DNA from: Microglena sp. YARC | Lineage: Eukaryota > Chlorophyta > Chlorophyceae > Chlamydomonadales > Chlamydomonadaceae | DNA: 64,000 nt | Assembly (NCBI GenBank): GCA_022414725.1 | Contig: CM039464.1 | Coordinates: 34,105,763-34,169,762 of the forward strand | Direction: 5' to 3' | Part shown: positions 1 through 21,932 of the stretch, piece by piece | Numbering within the stretch: the stretch's first letter is position 1 | How the letters are laid out: each line of letters opens with the position of its first letter | Translations under genes and position numbers: made by a program | The notes under the pieces: model-generated | Database searches by the model: none | Told to the model about the DNA's origin: nothing | What the model saw: the letters and a program-made list of their open reading frames with translations, nothing else

Positions 1-59
1 GGAAATGGAGCTGCCTAGAAGCTGCTATATGTAGCCCAAGAAAGGAGCTGCCTAGAAGC

Positions 60-245
60 CCCATACAGTGCTTTTCTTTTCAGCTATTTTAGCAGCTTCT
101 AGGCAGCTACCTGAGGCAGCCACAGTGCCACTCCCAAATGTCTCAGCAGTTCTGGACAGCTGGTTTTGCCAGCTTCAAGGTGCACTAGGTCGCATTAGGT
201 TTGGCTGAATAGCACGTCAGGGGAGCTGCCTACAAGCTGCTGCTC
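60..245. repeat. dispersed repeat, 'glutamine-like' box copy 1
   Basis: The block around 95-235 (AGCAGCTTCTAGGCAGCT, then an AGCCA box, then TTCAAGGTGCACT, then GTTTGGCTGAATAGC) recurs at 1128-1253 in the same orientation. Weaker relatives are at about 12395-12440 and 26130-26290. No coding potential is evident. Class unknown. Confidence 0.5.
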
Positions 246-289
246 ATAGCTGTTTATTATTACAGAGTTAAATTATCATTGAAGCACAA

Positions 290-447
290 ACTCAGGGCCC
301 CCGTCGGTTAAACGATTGTTTAGGGTTCAGTTCATCAGTGCTTTTTCTTTTTAAACTCTTCCCAACGGTTGGGCAAGTCCCCTTAGCCTATTTGGCTTAC
401 CCCTGGACTGTAACATACATACATACATACATACATACATACATACA
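290..447 (+). repeat. CATA-tailed SINE-like repeat, copy 1
   Basis: The sequence runs from a box GTTCAGTTCATCAGTGCTTTTT through GAGCAAGTCCCTTTAGCCTATTTGG-type sequence to 'CTGGACTGTAACATACATAC' and ends in a (CATA)n tract. The same order of blocks is found at seven other places in the window. A 3' microsatellite tail on a short non-coding repeat is typical of SINEs. I cannot find a clear pol III A/B box, so the class is inferred. Confidence 0.5.
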
Positions 448-605
448 GCTGGAAAAAATGTATTGTTGCTTTGGCCTCATCTCACCTACAATCTGAGAAT
501 CTAAATGTGTTGGACTCACCAGAAGGGGCAGGAGAAGAGCTCTCAGTATATAGGCAGCAGGCGGGCTGAAGGTGTGGGGATGGCCCATGGGGGGGGGGGG
601 GGGGG

Positions 606-945
606 GGAGTTGCACTGTTGCAACCACTTGCAAGGTGCCTGGATGCGGTACAGACTTCCTGGGTCGGAATCCTGCTGGTGGTTTTCCCAAGTTTCTGTGG
701 GTGTGGCACTGGGGGATGAGTTACACTATTGCAGCCACTTGCAACTTGCCTGGGTGCGGTACAGACTTCCTGGGTTGGAATCCTGCTGGTGGTGCTCCCT
801 AGTTTCTGTGGATGTCGCACTAGGGGATGAGTTGCACTGGTGTAGCCACTTGCCACTTGCTAGGATGCGGCACAGACTTCCTGGGTTGAAAATCTGCTAG
901 TGGTGTTCCCTAGTTGCTGTAGGTGTGGCAATGGGGGATGGATTG
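606..945. repeat. 110-bp tandem repeat, about three units
   Basis: Units begin near 608, 718 and 829, and a partial fourth unit follows. Each has GAGTTGCACT-GTTGCAACCACTTGC, then a GGTGCGGTACAGACTTCCTGGG-type segment, then a CCTGCTGGTGGT segment. Open frames across it are an effect of the repeat. A G-run of about 17 bases precedes it. Confidence 0.8.
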
Positions 946-1127
946 TATCCTGAAGGCAGTCAGACACCCTAAGGTGCATACAGCCATGGAACAGTTCTTC
1001 CTTATCTTCCTCCGGATGCTGCGATGGACAGATACAAGTGGCCCAAGCTCATGGACAGTGGCTGCAACCCGCAACGGGGGGTGGTTGTTGGTGGAGGACC
1101 AGGGCTTTTCTATTTAGCTTTGCGCAG

Positions 1128-1253
1128 CAGCTTCTAGGCAGCTCCCTGAGCCAGCCACTGGGTTACACCCAAATATGTCAGCAATTCTGGACAGCTGGTC
1201 CTATCAGCTTCAAGGTGCACTGAATTGCGTCAGGTTTGGCTGAATAGCCAGTC
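1128..1253. repeat. dispersed repeat box copy 2
   Basis: Matches the block at 95-235 over the segments AGCAGCTTCTAGGCAGCTC, CAGCCACTG, TTCTGGACAGCTGGT and GTTTGGCTGAATAGCC. Confidence 0.5.
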
Positions 1254-1269
1254 TGAGGACCCGCCTAGA

Positions 1270-3840
1270 TGCTGAAAATACAAACACTGTGGAGGACTGA
1301 AGGTGGAGGTTCTGGATGTCTCTCCTGTGCTGCCTGCTGGATGTTGTGCTGCCTGCTGGTTCTGTCACCTGGATGTGTCTGCCCTTCTGTCTGCTGTGTC
1401 TACCTAGTGTGCCCAGGAGATGTTAGTGCATGTGTGTCTGCCTCTCTGGGCGTTCAGAAACTTGCATCAATTTGGTTGAGCATAAGTCAGCTGTCGGACC
1501 AAGGCCGAGGGAGTTATCAGCAAGAACAGAAGCGAAACGGTTCGGCTAGCTGAAGGTTTTGAATGGCGTAAATCTGGAGCAGAAATGGGGATAGAGGAAG
1601 TAGGGGTGGCGAGAAGCACGGTCAGCCGGTATGCGACAGCTTGAGTGCCTTGAGGTTCTTGGGGTCGTGCCTTGGTAGGAAAAGTCCCGGAAGGCCCGAA
1701 TTAGATACTCTCGGCGCATGGCAGCATGTGGGAATCAGCCTTGGCAAGAGAGCAAGGGCAAGGGGAGCAAGAGCGACAAGTGAAGGGGGCTACGAAAGAT
1801 TGGCGGTTTCGAACGAAGATACGAACACAGATATGGGTAAGTTGGACCCGGATTTACTCGAGAAGGAGGCATTTTCTGCAGGAATTTTTTAATACCGGTA
1901 TAGAAAACGTCACAACGAGAAATTGAAAAAGAGATGAAATAGGGAACAAAACAGGCGGCACCCAGCAGTAAAGCGACGAAACTGCCCAATATAGCAGTGG
2001 AGTCGACGACTGCCACCAGGGCAAAAAGGAGAAGGGACAACTAAAATGAACAAGAAAAGAGTAGGAAGCAGTACCATGGCGAATCTCCCCGATAGAGTGG
2101 ATGAACCTATGTCTGTAAACCACTAAGGCTTTCTTTAACAAGCTGAGAACTTGCCTCTAATGTAATAAAAATGTTGAAAGTGAACCCGTGAGACAGAGGG
2201 AGAAGAGGAACAAGATCTCTTGAAACAAGTTACATGTAGAATTGTTGCAATGAGAAAAAAGAAAGAAATAGTGATAGAAACTGAACAAAGAGACGGTAAT
2301 TAGCGGTACATCGGCGAAACTGCCCGATTGAGCAGTGGAGTCGACGGCCGCCTAGGTACCTTGAAATCTAAAATAAACCAGGACTGGAGATGGTACTTGA
2401 CAGTACATCGACGAGCTGCCCGATAGAGCAGTAGAGTCGAGGGGTGCTAAGATACATAAAAATCAGGACTCTGAGAGAAACAAGTTCTATGCAGCGTCGC
2501 AAGCGACGCTACAAATTGTCGGAGAGTGTTCGCAATGGAGCGACAGGTGGCAAAAGAAGCGAGTTAGTTACGAGATCGTTGGCTGGCGTGTCAGGCTTCG
2601 TCTCTGGGGGGCGGCCTGGCGGAAGGTCGGACAAATGGACGATGGGGTAACCCTGGGGGCTCCCGCTCCCCAGGAGGGGGGGCTCCGCCAAAAAAGGAGG
2701 GGTCCCGCTAAATCCGAGCAAGGTTGGCATGTAGGCCAACATGTGGTTCGAGCCCAAACTAGGTACACCGCTAATTTTCGTGCACTGAGCACTGCAAGAG
2801 ACTAAGAGAATGCAGTACACTTTCAAGATAAAGCTGGCAAAGCGGTTCCAGTACCGGTATAAGTGTAAGATCGTTTCAGTTTGGTACTGGAATTAAATAT
2901 TCTCACTGCCTGCAGTACATGTGGGATGCAATCCCATGATTGGGTGTACAAGTTATCAGTTTATGTCTAATGTTATCAGTTTAATACCGGTATGCCCTGG
3001 CCCAGGACATTATTTGTGCCTATGCCTAGTGCTCAATTATGGAATACCGGTATAGCGGTATTGAATGTGGAACGGAAGCGCCATGGCTAAGAATGTGTTT
3101 TGACATGTAACACAGGTAGCCGAAGCATTGCACTTGGGCCAGGTTATGGTTCAGCCCACATTTTGAATTACCGCCGAAGTTAAGGCGCAGGATGATTTGG
3201 TTCAATTTTTTGTACAACCGCAAAGTACTAAGACAGCCAACAATATGAGCGCCTACGGGACTACAGCGAATTTACCTGGTTGAGCAGTGTAGCCGATAAC
3301 TGCCAGGGCATAAAAAAGAAAGAAGTAACAGAAAAAGGAGTTCGTTATTATGGCAAATCTTCTGAAAGGGTGGATGAGCCAAAGTCTACCGAACCACAAA
3401 AAGGAGAAGAATCTAGCTAGAATTAACAATGCTACTACAAGGAACGGAAATATACCGGTCGGTGGTAAAGGGCAGTGCTTTGATTAAACCCTCTGGATAG
3501 ATTGTTACCAACTGACAAAAGGCTACCATAATAAACCAGTTTTATAAAATGAGCATTTAGCAGCCCAAATGCTTCCAACGAGAGAGGAAAGGGACGAAAA
3601 GGTTTAGAAAGGAATTGAGATAAGGTAGACAGAAGCTCAAAAGAAGATAGAGGTTGTGAAAGCTACAGAACACTGGCAGATCAGGTATTTGCATCTAAGT
3701 TGTAGCGTGGCCTCTTGGAGGTTCTGCAGGCATTTCCCCTCATTTATCATCGTTCTCCGCAGGAGGTGTCAAGGCCTCAAAAAGTTCACTTCTCCCGATT
3801 GATTTTTATGATAATGGGGCTGTAATCGCACGTATCATTG
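1270..3840. other. non-genic region with decayed dispersed repeats
   Basis: No credible gene is seen. The region holds at least four copies of a motif of the form 'CTGCCC-GAT-GAGCAGTGGAGTCGA' (near 1981-2012, 2320-2345, 2414-2440 and 3270-3295). A fifth copy lies at 17775-17810 beside a similar flank. Two related segments (about 2085-2130 and 3350-3400) share 'GGCGAATCT..CC..GATAGAGTGGATGA'. It looks like an old repeat family present here in several degraded pieces. Confidence 0.45.
2488..2700 (+). repeat. GC-rich dispersed repeat (R2), copy 1
   Basis: Begins with GCAGCGTCGCAAGCGACGCT (a hairpin), continues through GAGAGTGTTCGCAA, GAGTTAGTTACGAGA, CGTGTCAGGCTTCGTCTC and CGGACAAATGGAC, and ends GGGGGCTCCCGC..CCCCAGG..GGCTCCGCC. 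Other copies are at 17310-17520, 17845-17910 joined to 19363-19470, 24630-24720, and 51385-51429 joined to 59203-59385. A partial copy is near 20935-21065. Function unknown; it could be a MITE-like element. Confidence 0.65.
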
Positions 3841-3884
3841 CGATATTATGAGATATTTTTCAGGTCATTCTGAGCACCTCATTT

Positions 3885-4260
3885 AGGGGGGGGGGGGGGG
3901 GGGGGGGGTCAGCCCTCCTCAGGTGTTTTTCTAACTTTTTACTCAGACCTCCTAATGACATTCTGAGACCACCCTTGAGTAGGCCTTGGGAAGGGCAGTC
4001 CATTGGCACCACTTTGGACCTTGTGCAATAAGTATCTACCCCTTGGGTGGGTGAATGCAATAAGTATCTACCCTTGGGTGGGTGGGTGGGTGAATGGGGT
4101 CAGCCTTCCTCAGTTTTTTTTTACTTTTTACTCAGACCTCCAAATGACATTCTGAGACCACCCATGAGTAGGCCTTGGCAAGAGCAGTCCATTGGCACCA
4201 CTTTGGACCTAATGCAATAAGTATCTACCCCTTTGGCGGGTGGGTGGGTGGGTTGTTGGG
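3885..4260. repeat. direct duplication of about 190 bp behind a poly-G run
   Basis: A G-run of about 22 bases ends near 3908. The following block (GTCAGCCCTCCTCAGG through CTTTGGACCTTGTGCAATAAGTATC and GGGTGGGTGAATG) recurs at about 4098-4255. A further G-run of about 20 bases lies at 4418-4438. Confidence 0.7.
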
Positions 4261-4839
4261 TGAATGGGCTTGAAAAACTGAATTTTGACTATCAGACAAT
4301 CTCTGTATGGGAATTCCGAGTTTCCGACTTCTGAGGATGCCATTATGTGCGCCCTACTGTAACCCCCCACAATCCATATCTAAGTTTTTCAAAAAGGGGG
4401 TATTTCGATTTAAAGGGGGGGGGGGGGGGGGGGGGGGGCAGCCCCCCTCAGGTTTTTTAGGGATAGGTGTTCCTCCCTTTTTTTTATACTCCCGTTCTCG
4501 ACAATTAGAAGCAGAGGGTCCGCAGTCTTAGTTCACGCGCATCGCAGACGCGTTGGCAGACTAGTCCGCGAACTGAGAGATGTCGGTCCGCGGGGCGCGG
4601 GGGCATCGCAATATCGCACATCGCTCTATGTAGACATTGCCGAGATGAGCTGGCTATTCAGGGAATTGTTCGCGAAATGTCAACAGCATAGCGAGCTGTA
4701 GTAAACGAAATACTTATCGTGGGCGTACTCGAGTAACCTCAATGCAAGGGCATGACCGGGCACGATCCCTGCTATCAGAGGGTATCTAGTTAAACCCTTC
4801 TCTAGGCCCTATCTTACCCTAGTATACCATGGTTACTCT

Positions 4840-5288
4840 GTTACACAGTGGTTACTCTGGTTACTTTTCGTTTGAGTTACTCGGTCGGTAACTAGTCGGT
4901 AGTTACAGACTAGGGCCGCCTACATAATTACATGGTCGTTAGGATCTGCGCCATTTTCGCCACCAAGTGGCTCGTGGTGGGTCTCGTTGGATCCCACACC
5001 CGAAGCTGCGCTCTTAAATATTATATTATATGATTTTCAAGCAAAATAAAATGTGCTCGCACGAAGTTAAAAGGAAAACAAACGCTCCAGGGTTCGTATG
5101 GGCCACGCAATATCCGCTGTTACACATGTTACACAAGAGTTACACAGTTACACTTCAACTGGAGCTTCGTATATTAAGTCCAATCTAGTCCCTGCCCATC
5201 CCCACGCAGAACGGCGTTCCTCCACTTTCCACTTTCTTTCCCTCTTCTCCTCCTACCCACGCCCCTTTCTTCCAGTTCATCAGCCAGC
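4840..5288 (+). promoter_or_regulatory. 5' flank of GST copy 1, conserved in copy 2
   Basis: This stretch aligns block by block with the flank of GST copy 2 (21430-21861). Shared pieces include CTAGTCGGTAGTTA, ACATGGTCGTT-GGATCTGCG, GGGTCTCGTT-GATCCCACA, CGCTCGCACGAAG, AACAAACGCTCCAGGG and CCCTGCCCATCCC just before the start codon. The duplication unit therefore included the promoter. I cannot place a transcription start. A TATTAA at about 5170 is a weak TATA candidate. Confidence 0.5.
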
Positions 5289-16287
<10,999 letters not shown>

Positions 16288-17300
16288 TGTGCTCTTATAC
16301 TGGATTGGATTGTTGCGTGGTTTTCAGCCTACTCTGGGCTGTTCACTGTCTTCCAATTCCAAGTTTTCAGTCGTAGTTGTTTACACTGCAACTCAATAGA
16401 GTAAAGATAGCTATTAAGCGCAATGGACGATGTATAGGACAGATCTAATATGTACTTCATAGTACTGTATAGTGGCGTGCAGACCATAGCTAGCCTAGAC
16501 ACCTGACGGCAGACAACACGGGACCTGGTGGGAACAGGGACCTGTGTCTGATTTTTTTTCAAATCCGAAAGTGGGTTTCCTAGCTTTATGGTTGTGTGCC
16601 ACCTCCAGGGACACCGTTTTAGTGCTTTTTATAGCTTTTTGGGGCCATTTGGGGCGAAAAACAAACTTTTTGTTTACTTTTTTATAACGATAATTTCTCC
16701 AAAACGGGGTCAAAACTAGCAATCGCTATATATAGCGGGGGAAAATATCCCTGACCTGGTTGTACTTGGCCTACTCAGGTGCCGACATATAAGTCGGACA
16801 ATAACACAAGTCCCCCCGTGCTAAATAAAAAAAACAGGGATCATGTAAAGCGACGCTTTGTAATGTGCTCTGATATGCTTTGTGATATGCTCTTGAACTA
16901 GTTATGGGTTCTTATGATCTGTATTACTTTTACTACCCAGTCCGGCCCAGTCCAATGTTTATTTTGCTGCTTCTACAGTGCCATATCAAATATCTTCATA
17001 TGATCATATCTAAAATCTTCGTGCTTCCATTCAATAAAAAATGTTCCCAGGACCAGGATCCCTTTGTAATTATGTATCCATGTACTTGAAGTTGAAATTG
17101 GTTACATGGCTTCAGCCAGCAATTTGGCTGCTCGCTTTTTTTGGCAGTAAAACGAATTACTAGGAAAATGTAATATTTTCAAAAACCCAAGCATTCTTTC
17201 GGTATCAAAATATATTTGATTTAATCTCTTCACACATTCATGGATACAAAAAGGCAACTTCGCATGATCTTCCACCTCTGAATTGCACATCAGATAATGT
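16288..17300 (+). other. 3' flank of GST copy 1
   Basis: No gene seen. Segments 'TTGTAATGTGCTCTGATATGC' (16857) and 'TGTAATTATGTATCCATGTACTTGAAGTTG' to 'CACATTCATGGATAC' (about 17065-17255) recur behind copy 2 (28018 and 28910-29100), so they belong to the duplicated block. A short relative (CCAGCCAGCAATTTGGCTGCTCG) also lies at 44090-44113. Confidence 0.65.
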
Positions 17301-17309
17301 AGAGTAATA

Positions 17310-17520
17310 TTTTTGGCGGAGCCCCCTCTTCAAGGGGGCGGGAGCCCCCTGGCGGGAGCCCCCAAGGTTACCCATTTGTCCGTCCGACCGAAAACATTAT
17401 TGCTTGAAGCCTGACACATCATCCAACGCCCCAACGGTCGCGTAACTAACTCGCTCTCTGGTTGCCAACACACTCCGCCAATTTTCCGCGTCGCTGGCGA
17501 CGCTGCATAGGACTTGTTAA
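17310..17520 (-). repeat. GC-rich dispersed repeat (R2), copy 2
   Basis: Reverse orientation of the 2488-2700 repeat: GGCGGAGCCCCCTC..GGGGGCGGGAGCCCCC, then CCATTTGTCCGTC, CTTGAAGCCTGACAC, GGTCGCGTAACTAACTCGC, GCCAACACACTCCGCC and GCGTCGCTGGCGACGCTGC. Confidence 0.7.
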
Positions 17521-17844
17521 TCTAAAATTGGGAAATCGGGTTCTGATATCGCATATCGAATGGAGTAAGGCTTTGTCAGTACATTGAAAGACCACATGTA
17601 CGGAGAACTTCTTATTCAAGAAAAACGTTGCAGAAAGTGATCCCGTGAGAAACGGAGGGAGGAGAGAGACAAAATATCATGAAACAAGTTGTATGTTGTA
17701 GAATTGTCACAATGAGAAGAAAGAAAGAAGAAGTGATAGAAACTGAACAATGAGGTGGTACTTGGCATTACATCGGCGAGCTGCCCGGTAGAGCAGTGGA
17801 GTCGATAGCTGCTCAGATACCTACAAATCAGGAGTGAAACAAGT

Positions 17845-17910
17845 TATATGCAGCGTCGCTAGCGGAGATTGTTCGCAACAAAGCGACTGGTGGCAACGGT
17901 AGTGAGTTAC
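17845..17910 (+). repeat. GC-rich dispersed repeat (R2), copy 3, left part
   Basis: GCAGCGTCGCTAGCGGAGA through GGTGGCAACGGTAGTGAGTTAC. It is interrupted by the TIR element at 17911 and resumes after it (19363-19470: GTTAGTTACGAGACC, GACGTGTCAGGCTTCGTCTC). Confidence 0.7.
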
Positions 17911-19362
17911 CGTGCATTTCCATTGGACCACTTGACTTGAATCACTCGACTTGAGTTAAATGGACTCGACTTCGCATTCACGAGACTTGACTTAGGATTT
18001 ACGGCGCCCAACTCAAGTCGAGTCTTTCGCGTTTCCATTGATCATACTTAAACGACCGGCCAACGCGGCTTGGCACGTGGGCTTGGCCCCAGCTTGCCCC
18101 CTTCTAACGGTTCGTTATTTCCTTCCGTTACATTCTATCTTGCTTCCCCTTATCGGGATTATTCGGAGCTTCCCTGCAAGCGGACGGGAAACACCTTGCG
18201 GGCAGTCGTGCAGCAAATCACGGCGAGGAGTCAACAGAACGATGCTGATTTTCTAGAGAAGCGTGATCGTGAAGCGATGGAGGACGCCAGGCATGCGGGA
18301 GCCAGGAATGCCGGAGATATGGCAGCAGCGGAGGATGCGTTGGATGCGGAGGAAGCCGATGAATTAATCTTTCAAGCACTCGGGGAGGGGAGAATCTGCT
18401 GATCGTCATCTGGAAGGGTCAACAAAGCCAAGAACCCTTCAGACCTTCAGACAATGTTCCGGAATTTACAATTCTGCGCTCAAGTCGAGTCAAATCGCCC
18501 AAGTCAAGTCCCTAAACGGACTTGTCTTGAGCGCCCTAAAATTGAATTGAAATTCTTCCGACATCAGAGGAAACCCTAAGATTAAAAAAGAGTGGGGAGG
18601 CGCCCAGCTCAAGTCGAGTCCAATGGAAACGCGACTTTTAAGTCAATTCCTGTACGACACGCGTACTACAGGCGCCCAACTCAAGTCGAGTGGTCAACAG
18701 CTTGTTTCCAACCAGTTGGGGGTCCGGTCCCGTCCTGTCTCGTCCTGTCTCGTCTGACCGACCTCTTAAGGAGTGTGTTTTGGAGGGTTCAGACTCGACC
18801 TCTAACCGGACCCTTAACTGGTTGGAAACATTCCACCAGTTACGCAGCCTTTTGCATCTGACCAGGTCAGTTCAAAATGGGTCAACGTGGCAAATGCGCT
18901 CTGCAGCACTTCCTCGCGATTCAAACGCTAATTTCAGCATTTATTCCGCTTCTTGCCGCTGCTGGTTGCCTCAGGCTGATCAGTCCATAATTGCGTGGCA
19001 GGGACGGTGCCCTGCTGCTGCGAATCCATTTTGGTGAAACTGTGCTATCGACGATGAGTGTGCGAGAAAGAAAGAAAGGATGCGGGACTCCAAAGCAGCG
19101 TGATTTTTAAGAGGCGCGCGCCAACTTCGTGACGTCACCAGATCTAATTCAACAACCGAATTTAACCGCCCCTTAACTTTCTTTAACGGCGGGGGGGGGT
19201 GCGCCCCTTAACCGCCCCTTAACTTTCTTTAACCGGACCTCAACTTTTTGTGTTTCTGACCAAACACCGGTTAGCGCCGAAAATAACGAATTTAACCGCC
19301 GCTTAACCGGTCCCTTAACTTGTTGGAAACAAGCTGCAAGTCGAGTCCAATGGAAATGCACG
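17911..19362. mobile_element. 1.45-kb TIR element, 5-bp target duplication
   Basis: Ends are CGTGCATTTCCATTGGAC and its exact inverse (18 bp), flanked by GTTAC at 17906-17910 and 19363-19367. CAAGTCGAGTC motifs are scattered inside in both orientations (18015, 18485, 18613, 18675, 19339), a pattern seen in foldback-like elements. It interrupts an R2 repeat copy, which confirms the borders. No recognisable transposase; the frame at 18070-18402 (about 110 codons, acidic and Ala-rich C-terminal half) has no family I can name. Superfamily undetermined. Confidence 0.75.
18698..19336. mobile_element. possible nested foldback element within the TIR element
   Basis: CAGCTTGTTTCCAAC at the left and GTTGGAAACAAGCTG at the right are exact inverses, followed by AGTT-type and GGTCC-type inner similarity. 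A third copy of the arm (AACTGGTTGGAAAC, near 18818-18831) makes an inner hairpin. The flanking 3-bp CAA match is too short to prove insertion. Confidence 0.45.
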
Positions 19363-19499
19363 GTTACTATAGTAGGAATGCACGGTTAGTTACGAGACCT
19401 TTGGCTGACGTGTCAGGCTTCGTCTCGGGGGGCGGTCGAACAGACGGTCGGACAAACGGACAAACGGACCCCCCCCGGTTTGATGGTGTTGTCCGAGGA

Positions 19500-21050
19500 C
19501 CCCCTTTGGACAGCTTCCTTAATCACGCCGAATTGGCGTACTGCTTTTTAGATTAGCTTTTAGATTAGCTTAGCTATTAGCTTAGCTTAGCTATTATTAG
19601 ATTAGCTTTGGGTTCCTCGTCCGTCTTTTCACTTTACTCTTTTTTATCATTCTTTTTTCCCTTTCCTTCTCTAATTAGGGTATAGCATCCTTCCTGTCAA
19701 GAAACTGCCACGTGTTTAAATGGCCACGAGTTCACAACCAGGTGTTACTAGATGACATCGTCCGAAACCATTGGACCGGCAGGAAGGAATGGCGCATGGG
19801 TAGATGTAGGCGCAGGCGCAAACGCAGGAAGTGATTAGCGAGGTCGGAGACCAATCTAAACGAGGCTGATAAGGAAGCCTATCCATCACTGACACATTCG
19901 TTACAGTAGGATAACACACGAACAACACGAGACTGGACGCATTAGTTTTCAGAGAAGATGAAGTCTGGATATTTTGTTGCGAACAATTTTGCAGTCGCTC
20001 CGTACTTCTCTAGTGCCTGCGCCTGCAATTCGCATGCGCTATGCAGTACCTACGAATTAATCGGAAAAGAAAATATGAAGGAGCAGGACCTGGCGCATGG
20101 TGAAATGATGAGCGAGGAGAGAGATAGACGCAACCTCTCAGCCTCGAGACGTCCCACGACAACCTGCATGCTCCATGAAAACACTGGACGAGGCTGTATA
20201 GATTGCCTCGCCATTGATGAAAGAGACGTAACTGTAGGGTTTTACTCGGGAACAAAGGAGACTGAGTACGCATGATGTTTAAGAAATAATGAAGTCGTGA
20301 GATTTTGTTGCGAGTATCTCTTCACTCGTTTCCTACTTCTGTAGCGCCTGCGCCTGCAGCTCGCATGGATAGAAGAAGGCCAAGACCGCACCAGCACCAG
20401 CTCATGGGATCGAGGTGGGTAACAGGCTTCATCAACTCCGCCATTGAAGAAGGGTTAAGCACCATAATTTTGCTAGGCACGAAGCAAGGTGTTCGCATGA
20501 TTGGAATAATTGTCGAATTCCCAGGTGTTGCGAGTATCTCCCCAAGCACCTGCGCCTGCTGCTACGATGCGCCATGCGGCAGCTGAAATTTCGATGAAAG
20601 ACCGAGGCTGGAAATGAGGCTCCTGCACCTCCACCATTTAACGAGGCTAGAGCAACTCAGACAGAAATGATTCTGCCCGAATGATTGTGCAAGTTCATAG
20701 GTTGTTGCTACTTTTTCCCCCTCGCTCCCCCACTTATCAAGCGCCTGCGCCTCCAGTAGCATGCGCCAGTCGACACGTAGAAGTTCGTAAATTCGCTCGT
20801 GCCCAGGTCTTGCCGGTCAACTGGTTTCGGACATTGCCAGCGTTATCTCCTAAACCCCACTCGACACGTGGCACTTGCACCGTTGGCAGACAGTTGGCTT
20901 GTGGCATATCTCCTGTTTCCTGCTTTTCATTAACGGCGAAGCCCCCTCGAGCCCCCCCCCCCCCCCCCCCCTCCCTGGAAGCTAATCTTCCTCGGCCACT
21001 ACGTACCGGCTGTCTTTTCTTTTTCAATGGGCGGGGCTCCCGCCCATTGA
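19500..21050. other. intergenic region with unexplained direct repeats
   Basis: An AGATTAGCTTTTAGATTAGCTTAGCTATTAGCTTAGC tract (19548-19605) is palindromic. The segment 'AGTGCCTGCGCCTGCAATTCGCATGCGC' (20012-20040) has variants near 20342, 20548 and 20738 and an inverted form near 19786-19820. A C-run of about 19 bases is at 20953. No gene family recognised. Confidence 0.5.
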
Positions 21051-21059
21051 AGTGGGGGC

Positions 21060-21400
21060 TCCGCCAAAAACAAACGCTCCAGGGTTCGTGCCCGGGGTTC
21101 GTGTGGGCCAGGCAATATCCGCTGTTCACATGAATTACATAATTACATGTTCACATGAATTACATAATTACACTTCTAATGGTCCTGCCGCGCTGCCAGG
21201 GCTTGTGTGGCCCTGGTGTCCAGTTCGGCAGTACTTTCCGAACAGACCCCGCTACGCCTATTTATTCCCCGTTATCCACATTGAGTCCATTCAGGTCCCT
21301 GCCCATCCCCAGACTCTTTCGCCCTTCCCCTCCTCCCATCGCCCCTTGCTTCCAGTTCATCAGCCACCATGTCAAGCGTTTGGACTTTCATCAAGTTAAA
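21060..21400 (+). pseudogene. extra truncated copy of the GST promoter and exon 1
   Basis: Repeats the 5' flank of copy 2 (AACAAACGCTCCAGGG, CAGACCCCGCTACGCCTATT, CCCTGCCCATCCCCAGA, TTCATCAGCCACC) and then an ATG at 21369. The exon-1 copy lacks 45 bp between two AAGCG tracts, so ATGTCAAGCG joins straight to TTTGGACTTTCATCA, and its donor has become AAGTTAAA. It lies about 490 bp before the copy-2 start. Confidence 0.75.
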
Positions 21401-21429
21401 TTTAATACCCTGGTACGCAGAGTTGCGGC

Positions 21430-21861
21430 TACTCGTTTAACTACTAGTCGGTAGTTATAGAACACATTTACATGGTCGTTCGGATCTGCGTCATCGGTGG
21501 GTCTCGTTAGATCCCACACCCGAAGCTGCGCTGTTTAACATTATAGATAATAAAGCAAGAAAAAAATGCGCTCGCACGAAGCTGGAAAGAAAAACAAACG
21601 CTCCAGGGTCCTTGTGGGCCAGGCAATATCTGCTGTTCACACGAATTACATAATTTCACTTCTAATGATCTATCCGCGCTGTTAGGGCTTGTGTGGCCCG
21701 GCCTGGTGTCCATATGCAGTACTTTCGAATCCCAACAGACCCCGCTACGCCTATTTATTCCCCGATATCCACATTGAGTCCATTCCAGTACCTGCCCATC
21801 CCCAGATTCTTTCCCCCTTCCCATCCTCCCTTTGCCCCTTGCTTCCAGTTCACCAGCCACC
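21430..21861 (+). promoter_or_regulatory. 5' flank of GST copy 2
   Basis: Aligned with 4840-5288 as described there. It starts at CTACTAGTCGGTAGTTA and runs to CCCTGCC-type sequence and CAGCCACC just before the ATG. Confidence 0.5.
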
Positions 21862-21932
21862 ATGTCAAGCGAAACTAAGGTGTACGGTGACGCGTTGTCC
21901 CAGCCCGTACGAAGCGTTTGGACTTTCATCAG
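21862..21932 (+). pseudogene. GST copy 2, exon 1
   Basis: Identical frame and length to copy 1 exon 1. Gly11 is replaced by Ala in GDALSQP. Ser13 is kept. Donor CAG|GTGCGA. Confidence 0.85.

Noticed and set aside
1735..2141. Two minus-strand hydrophobic frames of about 100 codons.
   Set aside because: They overlap each other and decayed repeats; no recognised family.
2320..2440. The repeated CTGCCC-GAGCAGTGGAGTCGA motif as a tRNA gene.
   Set aside because: No cloverleaf or GGTTCGA-type T arm could be drawn around it.
18070..18402. The 110-codon frame as the transposase of the TIR element.
   Set aside because: No DDE/D motif and too short; kept only as an unrecognised frame.
20681..21133. 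Overlapping + and - frames of 150 and 130 codons.
   Set aside because: They cross an R2-like GC-rich repeat and a C-run; no motif on either strand.
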